This document shows positions 6,281-13,474 of a stretch of 14,578 bases of DNA, piece by piece. Source of the stretch: an uncultured Oscillospiraceae bacterium (GTDB lineage: Bacteria; Bacillota_A; Clostridia; Oscillospirales; Oscillospiraceae); the NCBI GenBank assembly GCA_900757695.1, contig CAAEOU010000282.1:1-14578 (forward strand), in the 5' to 3' direction. The position numbers and the translations under genes were made by a program. The notes beneath the pieces were generated by a model, which saw nothing but the letters and a program-made list of their open reading frames with translations, did not search any database and was not told the DNA's origin. Position 1 is the first letter of the stretch. Each line of letters opens with the position of its first letter.

Positions 6281-7401
6281 AATATCTGTTTATCAATTCT
6301 GTCTATGGCCTCCGAAGCACCGGAAAGCTGGTGGCACAGCAGTGCCATGAGCTTCAGGCCCAGGGGCATACCTGCCTTGCGGCCTATGGAAGACAGACGG
6401 TCACGGATACGGCAGTGAAGCAGCTTCCCATTGGCGGAGGAATGAATCAAAAGCTCCATTGGCTGATGACCCGGTGCTTTGACCGGCAGGGCTTCTCCTC
6501 CCGAAGGGCCACCAGACAGTTTCTAAAGGCGGTGGACGAATATGGGCCGGATGTGATTTGGCTGCACAACCTCCATGGCTATTACATACAGGTGGAGCTG
6601 CTCTTTTCGTATCTCCGGCAGCATACGGAGATACAGGTATACTGGACGCTCCATGACTGCTGGGCCTTTACCGGACACTGTGCCTATTTTACCTATGCCC
6701 GCTGTGAGAAATGGAAAACGGGCTGCGAGTGCTGCAAAAACGGAAAAGCCTATCCCCGGACGCTGGGCCCCGCCCGGGGACAACGGAATTACCGGAGAAA
6801 AAAAGCGGCCTTTACGGGACTTCCCAATCTGACCTTGATTACGCCGTCCCGGTGGCTTGCAAAACTGACCCGGGAGAGCTTTTTGCGGGAATACCCGGTA
6901 CAGGTGGTGCCCAATACCGTAGATCCCGGGGTGTTTTATCCCGGGGAAAGTGTCATCCGACAGCGGAACGCAATGGGAGATCACTATGTGATCCTGGGGG
7001 TAGCCGTGGGCTGGGAGAACACAAAAGGGTTCCCGGATATGCTGGAACTCCGGGCGAGGCTGCCGAAACAATATCAAATGGTGCTGGTGGGGGTCACAAA
7101 GCGGCAGAAGCGCAGACTGCCTTCGGGCATCATTGGGATTACCGCAACGAAAAATCAGCAGGAGCTGGCGCAGCTCTACCGGGCGGCAGACGTCTTTGTA
7201 AATCCTACCCATCAGGACAACTACCCTACGGTCAACTTGGAGGCGGCAGCCTGTGGAACGCCGGTGGTGACCTATGACGTGGGCGGCAGCCCGGAGAGCG
7301 TCTCGGCGGAGAATGTAGTGCCGGAGGGGGATATTTCGGCACTGGTTCGGCGGATCACTGCCATCTGTGAGAGTCGGCGGACGGAGCGCTGTCAGAGATG
7401 A
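6277..7401 (+). CDS. Glycosyltransferase family 4 with Cys-rich HDxWxFTGHC motif
   Basis: This is a 374-residue GT-B glycosyltransferase starting at GTG 6277, which overlaps the previous stop (GTGA). The N-terminal domain contains DVIWLHNLHG (92-101) and TLHDCWAFTGHC (124-135). Further cysteines at 143, 150, 152 and 153 give the HC...C...C.CC pattern that marks a recognisable subgroup of GT4 enzymes in polysaccharide loci. The C-terminal domain has VVPNTVDPGVF, LGVAVGWENTKGF and NPTHQDNYPTVNLEAAACG (about 309-327) with the E-x7-E-like donor site. The motif spacing is normal, although the C-terminus is short, ending soon after the last conserved block. The next gene overlaps by ATGA. The sugar specificity is not predictable; the cysteines could bind metal, but that is inference. 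Confidence 0.88.
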   Translation: MKYLFINSVYGLRSTGKLVAQQCHELQAQGHTCLAAYGRQTVTDTAVKQLPIGGGMNQKLHWLMTRCFDRQGFSSRRATRQFLKAVDEYGPDVIWLHNLHGYYIQVELLFSYLRQHTEIQVYWTLHDCWAFTGHCAYFTYARCEKWKTGCECCKNGKAYPRTLGPARGQRNYRRKKAAFTGLPNLTLITPSRWLAKLTRESFLREYPVQVVPNTVDPGVFYPGESVIRQRNAMGDHYVILGVAVGWENTKGFPDMLELRARLPKQYQMVLVGVTKRQKRRLPSGIIGITATKNQQELAQLYRAADVFVNPTHQDNYPTVNLEAAACGTPVVTYDVGGSPESVSAENVVPEGDISALVRRITAICESRRTERCQR

Positions 7402-8804
7402 CGGAGCAGAACCGGCATGGGGTGTTGGAACTGGCAGGGGTCTATCTGGTTCTGGGGCTGATCCTGCTGTTTCAGTACAGCAGGGCCTTTGGAAGCGAGG
7501 AGCGATTCCTGTTTTTTGCATTGATGCTGGCATATCTCTGGACCATGGGATTGCTGGTATATGCAAAACTCCGCTTTTCTCTGAGCCTGCTGGAACCGCT
7601 TTTTATGATAACGGCCCTCTATGAAGGAATCTTTGTGATCAAGCCCATGCTGGATCTTCGGAGCGGCAATATGGAGGAGCACGGGATCCCGGTGCTGTCC
7701 GGCGGGGGAAAAGCCACACTGCTGTTTGCCGTTGGGTATACGATGATGTTCTTTGGCTACTACACCCGGCAAAGAATGCAGTTCCCGGGAAAACAGCGGC
7801 AGACGGGAAAAGGGTGGGAACCTGACGCCCAAATGATCCCGTGGCTCTATGGAGCGTGGAGCGTGACCTTTCTGCTCTGTATTGGCTGTATGCTCAGTCA
7901 GGGACTCAGCCTTCGGTATATCTTTTCTTTTGGTGCCGAAGGGATTCGGCGTGCGGGCGAGGGGAATACGGCGCTGCTGTTCCTGTCTAATTTCGGGATC
8001 ACATTGGTGGTATTTTGGCTGATGATCCTTGAATATACGCCGGGGAGGCTTGGAAAGATTGTCACAACAGCCCTGTGCACGCTGTATATTCTCATGCGCA
8101 ATGCCCGATGGCTGATGCTGGTATTCCTGCTTTCACCGGTGATCCTGTATTACCGAAAGCGGGGCCGGGAGCCCAGACTGCTGCCCACACTGCTGGCGGC
8201 AATTGGAGCGCTGGCGGTATTTGCGTGGATGCAGGCCAACCGGGGTGCGCTGGCTTCCGGGGGCGCCATGGGAGGCTGGGGGGCCGGAGGCTTTACGCTG
8301 GAAAAGCTTCTTGCGCCGCTGGAAAGTGACCTGAGCACCTATCGGACCTTTTACGCCATGGTGCTGAAATACCCATCCGATTATCCCTATCTGCTGGGCA
8401 GCACGTTCCTCTATGGGCTGATTCTGTTTGTACCCAGAGCACTGTGGAAGGGAAAACCGGATAATCCGGTTCGGGATATGATCGAGCACGCCCTGAACCG
8501 GCAAGCCAGAGCGTCCGGTACCGCAGTGGCGAATATTGGAGAGTGCTACGCAAATTTTGGCCCGGTAGGCGTAGTGATCCTGATGTATCTGTTCGGCAGA
8601 GGGGCGGCAACGCTGAAGCGTTATTGCATGGAGGAAACAGTGGGGAAAGGCAGCATCATGGAGATCCTGTATGCGGTTTCAGATCCGCTGCTGTTTCAAT
8701 GGGTGGCCAGAGGCAATTTCAGCGGAAATGTCTATATTACGCTGTTTGCGTGGATCCCGGCGCTGCTGCTGGTGCACCATCTGGGAAAGGAGAAGGCGGT
8801 ATGA
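7398..8804 (+). CDS. wzy: Wzy-type repeat-unit polymerase
   Basis: This is a 468-residue polytopic membrane protein with about 12 hydrophobic segments. It is expected to join flipped repeat units on the outer face of the membrane. A long extracytoplasmic loop before the last segments has STYRTFYAMVLKYPSDYPYL followed by GLILFVPRALWKGKPDNP, then GTAVANIGECYANFGPVGV. These blocks match the oligosaccharide repeat unit polymerase family, including the Pro-Arg after the hydrophobic segment and the late YxNFGxxG motif. Wzy proteins are very divergent, so the sequence says nothing about the linkage made. Its place between glycosyltransferases and upstream of the flippase supports the call. It starts at ATGA overlapping the previous stop, with only a weak ribosome binding site, so translation is probably coupled. 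Confidence 0.85.
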   Translation: MTEQNRHGVLELAGVYLVLGLILLFQYSRAFGSEERFLFFALMLAYLWTMGLLVYAKLRFSLSLLEPLFMITALYEGIFVIKPMLDLRSGNMEEHGIPVLSGGGKATLLFAVGYTMMFFGYYTRQRMQFPGKQRQTGKGWEPDAQMIPWLYGAWSVTFLLCIGCMLSQGLSLRYIFSFGAEGIRRAGEGNTALLFLSNFGITLVVFWLMILEYTPGRLGKIVTTALCTLYILMRNARWLMLVFLLSPVILYYRKRGREPRLLPTLLAAIGALAVFAWMQANRGALASGGAMGGWGAGGFTLEKLLAPLESDLSTYRTFYAMVLKYPSDYPYLLGSTFLYGLILFVPRALWKGKPDNPVRDMIEHALNRQARASGTAVANIGECYANFGPVGVVILMYLFGRGAATLKRYCMEETVGKGSIMEILYAVSDPLLFQWVARGNFSGNVYITLFAWIPALLLVHHLGKEKAV

Positions 8805-10078
8805 GAATATTGGTGGCGCACCCGGCGCAGCAGCACTCCTACCGGCTGGCGGAGGCCCTGAGCGGGCGTGGAATGCTCTGCGCCTATGCTACAACGGTCT
8901 ATTATAAAAAGCACTCTCTGACGGCGTTGGGGGCGTATTTTTTGCGGGGAACCATGAAAATGAAGGCCCAGGGACGGGTATCACCGGTGCTTCGGCCGGA
9001 GCAAGTGGTGCAGTTCTGTGAGCTGGAAGGCCTCCTGAAGCTTCTGACCATGCATGTGCGGTTTCTCCGGCCGCTGTATCGGCCCATCAAGTACCATACG
9101 GCAGAGCGGTTTGCACGAAAGGTAGCCCGTTATGCGATTCGGGAAAAGGTGGATGCGGTGGTATGCTATGACGACTGCTCCGCAAGACTGTTTGCAATAC
9201 TCAACAAGAAAGCGCCGAATATCCTGCGGATCATGGATGTGTCCGCAGCCAGCATCCTCTACATGAAGGAGATCTATGAACGGGACATGGCGCTGTCCCC
9301 GGACTTTGCAGCACGGCTCCGGCAGGAGCGGGCAATTGTCTGGGACTCCGGCTGTCAGAGCCGGGCACGGCAGGAGCTGGCACTGAGTCATTACATGCTT
9401 GCACCTTCCGGGTTTGTGCGGACATCACTGCTCTATTCCGGCGGAAAGGCAGAGCAGATCCGTCTTTGCCCCTATGGCGTGGATACCGGCGCATTTTCCT
9501 GCAAGCCTTATGACCATGAGAAAGAGATTCGGGGCCGCCCTGTGCGCTTTATCTATGTGGGCGGTGTAAAGGAGCTCAAGGGGATCAGCTACCTCCTGCG
9601 CGGAATCATGGAGATACCGCCGGAGCAGGCACAGCTGACGGTGGTAGGGAAGTATGATCCTGGGGACAGGGACACCGAACCCTATGGAGGACGTGTACAG
9701 TTTACCGGGATGGTACTCCATCAGGAGATCCCTAAGCTGCTCAGGGAGGCGGATGTCTTTGTGATGCCGTCTCTGGGGGAGGGGATGTCCCTTTCCGCCT
9801 TGGAGGCGGCAGCCTGTGGGCTGCCGCTGCTGGTAACGGAGAATTCCGGGGTCGGTGATGCCATAAAGCAGGGCAGGGAGGGCTTTATCATCCCCATACA
9901 GTCCAGCGAGGCCATTGCTGCGGGTATGCGCTGGTTTATCCATCACCCGGAACGGATCGAGCCCATGGGTCGTGCGGCCCGAGCCATGGCACAGGAGTAT
10001 ACATGGAGCCGCTATCAGGAGCGGGCCTCCGGCCTGCTCCGGCAGCTGATCGAGGAAGCCCAGGCATGCACACCATAA
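8801..10078 (+). CDS. Glycosyltransferase family 4
   Basis: This is a 425-residue GT-B glycosyltransferase. I chose ATG 8801 because it overlaps the previous stop by ATGA, has AAGGAG at 8787-8792, and gives the natural beginning MRILVAHPAQQHS. The open frame continues upstream only inside the polymerase gene. The C-terminal domain has RFIYVGGVKELKGISYL, LTVVGKYDPG, QFTGMVLHQEIPKLLREAD, and the donor-site block MPSLGEGMSLSALEAAACG (about 321-339) followed by LPLLVTENSGVGD. This is a complete GT4 signature including the E-x7-E arrangement. The central LAPSGFVRTSLLYSGG is also typical. The acceptor is presumably the growing undecaprenyl-linked oligosaccharide. The 3' end overlaps the flippase gene by 13 bases. 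Confidence 0.9.
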   Translation: MRILVAHPAQQHSYRLAEALSGRGMLCAYATTVYYKKHSLTALGAYFLRGTMKMKAQGRVSPVLRPEQVVQFCELEGLLKLLTMHVRFLRPLYRPIKYHTAERFARKVARYAIREKVDAVVCYDDCSARLFAILNKKAPNILRIMDVSAASILYMKEIYERDMALSPDFAARLRQERAIVWDSGCQSRARQELALSHYMLAPSGFVRTSLLYSGGKAEQIRLCPYGVDTGAFSCKPYDHEKEIRGRPVRFIYVGGVKELKGISYLLRGIMEIPPEQAQLTVVGKYDPGDRDTEPYGGRVQFTGMVLHQEIPKLLREADVFVMPSLGEGMSLSALEAAACGLPLLVTENSGVGDAIKQGREGFIIPIQSSEAIAAGMRWFIHHPERIEPMGRAARAMAQEYTWSRYQERASGLLRQLIEEAQACTP

Positions 10079-11523
10079 CAAAGAATTATCTATATAATGC
10101 CGCCTATCAGCTGCTGGTACTGCTGTGTCCCATTGTAACGGCACCCTACCTATCCCGGGTGCTGGGTGCTGAAAATCTGGGGATATACAGCTATATCAGC
10201 GCTTCGGGCAATATCGTCATCACGCTGTCACAGCTGGGGCTCTATGCCTATGGAAGTCGCCAGATTGCCTATGTCCGGGAACAGGGAGAGCAGCTTACCG
10301 GCACCTTTTGGGAGCTGCTGCTGCTGCGGGCTATATTGGGCGGAATCGGAACGGGAATATATTGGGCCTATGGAATATGGCTGGGAAACGGCTATGGCGG
10401 GCTGTTCTGGTGCTACTATCCCTATATTCTGGCACAGTTTCTGGACTGCTCTTGGGTGTATGTGGGGCTGGAACAGATGAAGCCCGCCGTGCTGAAAAAT
10501 TTTGCGGCAAAGCTGATCAATGTAGCGGGGATTTTTCTGCTGGTACGCTCCAGAGAGAACCTGAGGCGCTATGTTCTGCTGCTGGCCGTGACAGCGCTGC
10601 TCTGCAATCTCAGCATTTACACGCAATTGCGGCATTACATCGGGAGACCGGTGAGATGCCCAAGACAGCTGAAGCGGCATTTTCGGGGCGCTGTGGCGTT
10701 GTTTCTTCCGCAGGCGGCAGCGCTGGTGTATTTGCAGATGGACAAGGTCATGCTGGGCTGGATCACTGGCGAGGCACAGCAGGTGTCCTTTTACGATCAG
10801 GCGGAAAAGATCATTTCCATTCCACTGTCCCTGATCACTGTGATCAGTACCGTAATGATGCCCCGGCTTGCCAATGTATACAGTGCCCGGCGGCAGGAGC
10901 AGCTGCAAAAGCTGCTGCTGGAGGCGGGGCGATATGGAATTCTCATGGCGATGCCCATGATGATGGGGATACTTGTGGTGGCACGGCAGATGATCCCGTG
11001 GTATCTGGGAGGAGAATTTGAGCAGACTGCATCGGTGATGCTGATACTGTCCCCCATGGTGCTGCTCAATGCGTTGACAGGCGTATCCGGAAAGCAGTAT
11101 TTTACTGCCACCGATCAAACAAAGGTACTGCTGGCCGCCTACGGTGTTGCAGCGGGGGTCAATGGGCTGGCAAATGCCCTTCTGATCCCACGGTGGGGCT
11201 GTATGGGCGCGGCGGAAGCTTCTGTTGCGGCGGCACTGTGTTCTATGGCAATTCAGTATGCGGTGCTTGGAAGACAGCTGGAGATCAAGCCCATGGGGGG
11301 CTATGTTTTGCGATATGGCGCAGGAGCCTTAGGGATGGCGTGTGTGCTTTGGGGGCTGACCCATGGTATGCGGCCTGCGTGGACGGTGACTCTGATGCAG
11401 ATCGGAGGCGGCTGCCTGCTCTACGGCGTGTATCTGCTGCTGTGCAGAGATCCGGCGGTGCAGGCGGTGAAAAAGCTGCTGCACCGCAAAATGAAAAATC
11501 AAGAACCAGAGGAGGAAATATAG
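10066..11523 (+). CDS. wzx: Wzx-type oligosaccharide flippase
   Basis: This is a 485-residue integral membrane protein of the MOP/PST superfamily, which moves the undecaprenyl-diphosphate-linked repeat unit across the membrane. The N-terminus, ITKNYLYNAAYQLL then APYLSRVLGAENLGIYSY, is the classic start of RfbX/Wzx proteins. Hydrophobic segments recur to the C-terminus, about 12-14 in all. Conserved internal blocks are DKVMLGWITGEAQQVSFYDQAEKI and the MMPRLANVYS segment. The start at 10066 has GAGGAA at 10052-10057 and leaves a 13-base overlap with the preceding gene. A longer frame from 10003 would add 21 residues without homology. The tail after the last segment is short and charged (NQEPEEEI). 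The next start follows the stop without a gap. Confidence 0.92.
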   Translation: MHTITKNYLYNAAYQLLVLLCPIVTAPYLSRVLGAENLGIYSYISASGNIVITLSQLGLYAYGSRQIAYVREQGEQLTGTFWELLLLRAILGGIGTGIYWAYGIWLGNGYGGLFWCYYPYILAQFLDCSWVYVGLEQMKPAVLKNFAAKLINVAGIFLLVRSRENLRRYVLLLAVTALLCNLSIYTQLRHYIGRPVRCPRQLKRHFRGAVALFLPQAAALVYLQMDKVMLGWITGEAQQVSFYDQAEKIISIPLSLITVISTVMMPRLANVYSARRQEQLQKLLLEAGRYGILMAMPMMMGILVVARQMIPWYLGGEFEQTASVMLILSPMVLLNALTGVSGKQYFTATDQTKVLLAAYGVAAGVNGLANALLIPRWGCMGAAEASVAAALCSMAIQYAVLGRQLEIKPMGGYVLRYGAGALGMACVLWGLTHGMRPAWTVTLMQIGGGCLLYGVYLLLCRDPAVQAVKKLLHRKMKNQEPEEEI

Positions 11524-12654
11524 ATGTCAGAATTTGCAGGCGGAACCCTGCTGATTACCGGCGGGACAGGATCCTTCGGCAACGCAGTGCTGCGGCGTTT
11601 TCTCGCCACAGATATTGGGCAGATCCGCATTTTTTCCAGAGATGAGAAAAAACAGGACGATATGCGCCATGCCTTACAGCAAAGCGATCCGGAGCATGTG
11701 GGAAAGGTGAAGTTTTACATCGGAGATGTGCGGGATCAGAGCAGTATCACAGAGGCCATGCATGGGGTGGATTTTGTATTTCACGCAGCAGCACTGAAGC
11801 AGGTGCCTTCCTGTGAGTTTTTCCCCATGGAGGCAGTTCGAACCAATATTATCGGGACAGACCATATGCTGCGTGCGGCCATAGAAGCTGGGGTGAAACG
11901 GGTGGTATGTCTGTCCACGGATAAGGCAGCTTATCCCATCAATGCGATGGGGATTTCCAAGGCAATGATGGAGCGGGTGGTCATGGCCAATGCCCGGGTG
12001 GCGGCAGAGCGTGGAAGCACGGTGATCTCCTGCACCCGGTATGGCAATGTCATGTGCAGCCGGGGGTCTGTGATCCCATTGTTTGCGGAGCAGATCCAGT
12101 CGGGTAAGCCCATTACCATTACAGATCCCTCCATGACCCGATTTTTGATGACGCTGGATGAGGCGGTGGAGCTGGTTCGATTTGCGTTTTGCCATGCCAA
12201 TCCCGGCGATCTGTTCATTCAAAAGGCCCCGGCCTCCACCATTGGAGATCTGGCCCTTGGGGTGCAGGCCCTGCTGGGCAGGACGGAAACCCGGATCATC
12301 GGGACCCGGCATGGGGAAAAGCGCTATGAGACCCTGATGACCAGAGAAGAGGCTGCCCGCTGTGAGGATATGGGCCGCTACTTCCGGGTGGCGGCGGATA
12401 ACCGGGACCTGAATTACGACAAGTATGTGGTACAGGGCACGGAGCGTGAGCCGCTGGCGGCCTACACCAGCGACAATACCCAGCGGTTAGATGTTCAGGG
12501 AGTTCAGGAAAAGCTGCTGACCACAGATTATATCCGCCGGATCTTAGGCATACCATTGGAAGCGGCCATAGGAGGGAGATACCATGGAGCTTACCCGGAA
12601 ACAAATGCAGTGCCTGCGGGAACGGGAGCTTGCACTGCTGCGGGCTTTTATTGA
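11524..12654 (+). CDS. capE: CapE/FnlA-type UDP-GlcNAc 4,6-dehydratase (5-epimerase)
   Basis: This is a 376-residue extended SDR enzyme. CapE/FnlA/WbjB act on UDP-GlcNAc, performing 4,6-dehydration with 5-epimerisation, the first step toward UDP-N-acetyl-L-fucosamine. The NAD(P) motif is GGTGSFG (13-19), followed by IRIFSRDEKKQDDMR, GDVRD (67-71) and HAAALKQVPSCEF. STDKAAYPINAMGISKAMME (131-150) carries the MxxxK catalytic motif (Met142, Lys146) in place of the usual YxxxK, as known for CapE. RYGNVM and ITDPSMTRFLM are further hallmarks. Relatives are about 340-345 residues, so the last 25-30 residues here are extra. The final stretch is read out of frame over the start of licD (71-base overlap). 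GGAGG at 11511-11515 gives a strong start. The partner genes capF/fnlB and capG/fnlC are not in the window. Confidence 0.9.
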   Translation: MSEFAGGTLLITGGTGSFGNAVLRRFLATDIGQIRIFSRDEKKQDDMRHALQQSDPEHVGKVKFYIGDVRDQSSITEAMHGVDFVFHAAALKQVPSCEFFPMEAVRTNIIGTDHMLRAAIEAGVKRVVCLSTDKAAYPINAMGISKAMMERVVMANARVAAERGSTVISCTRYGNVMCSRGSVIPLFAEQIQSGKPITITDPSMTRFLMTLDEAVELVRFAFCHANPGDLFIQKAPASTIGDLALGVQALLGRTETRIIGTRHGEKRYETLMTREEAARCEDMGRYFRVAADNRDLNYDKYVVQGTEREPLAAYTSDNTQRLDVQGVQEKLLTTDYIRRILGIPLEAAIGGRYHGAYPETNAVPAGTGACTAAGFY

Positions 12655-13453
12655 GGTGTGCGGCAAACTGGGGCTTCGATATTTTGTGGTACAGGGTACG
12701 CTGCTTGGGGCGGTGCGGCATGGAGGCTTTATTCCGTGGGATGATGATATCGATGTGGGCATGCTCCGGGAGGACTATGAGATATTTTTGAGGCAGGGGC
12801 AGGCGCTGCTGCCCCGGGACTTTTTCATTCAGGCTCATGGGACAGATCCGGCATATCCCCATGGGTTTGCAAAGCTGCGGGATTCTGACTCAGCCTTTGT
12901 GGAGACCACCTGCAAGGAGCTGCCCATGCACCACGGGATCTTTATCGACATATTCCCCTTTGACTGCTATCCCGATGGGGCCATCAAACAGCTGCGCCTC
13001 CTGCGCAAAAAGCTGCTGCTGCGCTATCGGATCCGGCAGTGCCTGTTTATTCCGGAGGATTGGAAGTTAACGGCAGGAAATCTGGCCCGGTGGGTGCTGA
13101 TGGGGCTCAGCCGTATCTGCTATCCGGAGCTGGAACGGGCGCTGGAAGCACAGGAACGGCTTTATTCCAGCTGCCGGGCAGGAAAGCGCCGGATCAATCA
13201 CGGCAGCCCGTGGGGACGAAGAGAGTGCGTTCCGAAGGACTGGCTGGAAGAGACAGTGCCAATGGAATTTGAGGGGATCACGGTCATGGCACCGAAATGC
13301 TGGCATGCATATTTGTCCCATGTGTATGGGGACTATATGCAGCTGCCGCCCCCGGAAAAACGGATTCCGCATCACTATATTTCCCTGATTGATTTTCAGA
13401 AGGGCTATTGCCCGGAGATGGCACAGGGAATTGGCGATGACAGGAATATATGA
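12584..13453 (+). CDS. licD: LicD-family phosphotransferase
   Basis: This is a 289-residue member of the LicD family. These enzymes transfer phosphate-linked groups such as phosphocholine (from CDP-choline), or in other members different nucleotide-activated polyols or sugars, to surface polysaccharides. The defining block is GTLLGAVRHGGFIPWDDDID (38-57), with the metal-binding DDDID core. It is followed by AKLRDSDSAFVE and HHGIFIDIFPFD, then the C-terminal VYGDYMQLPPPEKR segment, also family-typical. No signal or membrane segment is seen, so it acts in the cytoplasm on the lipid-linked unit. GGAGGGA at 12571-12577 supports the ATG at 12584, inside the end of capE. No licC or licA (CTP:phosphocholine cytidylyltransferase, choline kinase) is nearby, so the transferred group is unknown. 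Confidence 0.92.
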   Translation: MELTRKQMQCLRERELALLRAFIEVCGKLGLRYFVVQGTLLGAVRHGGFIPWDDDIDVGMLREDYEIFLRQGQALLPRDFFIQAHGTDPAYPHGFAKLRDSDSAFVETTCKELPMHHGIFIDIFPFDCYPDGAIKQLRLLRKKLLLRYRIRQCLFIPEDWKLTAGNLARWVLMGLSRICYPELERALEAQERLYSSCRAGKRRINHGSPWGRRECVPKDWLEETVPMEFEGITVMAPKCWHAYLSHVYGDYMQLPPPEKRIPHHYISLIDFQKGYCPEMAQGIGDDRNI

Positions 13454-13474
13454 ATTTGCAGAAAGGAGCCAATC

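Noticed and set aside
6523..7566. 347-residue minus-strand open frame
   Set aside because: It lies opposite the GT4 gene with intact motifs. Its composition is typical of reverse-strand translation of GC-rich coding DNA.
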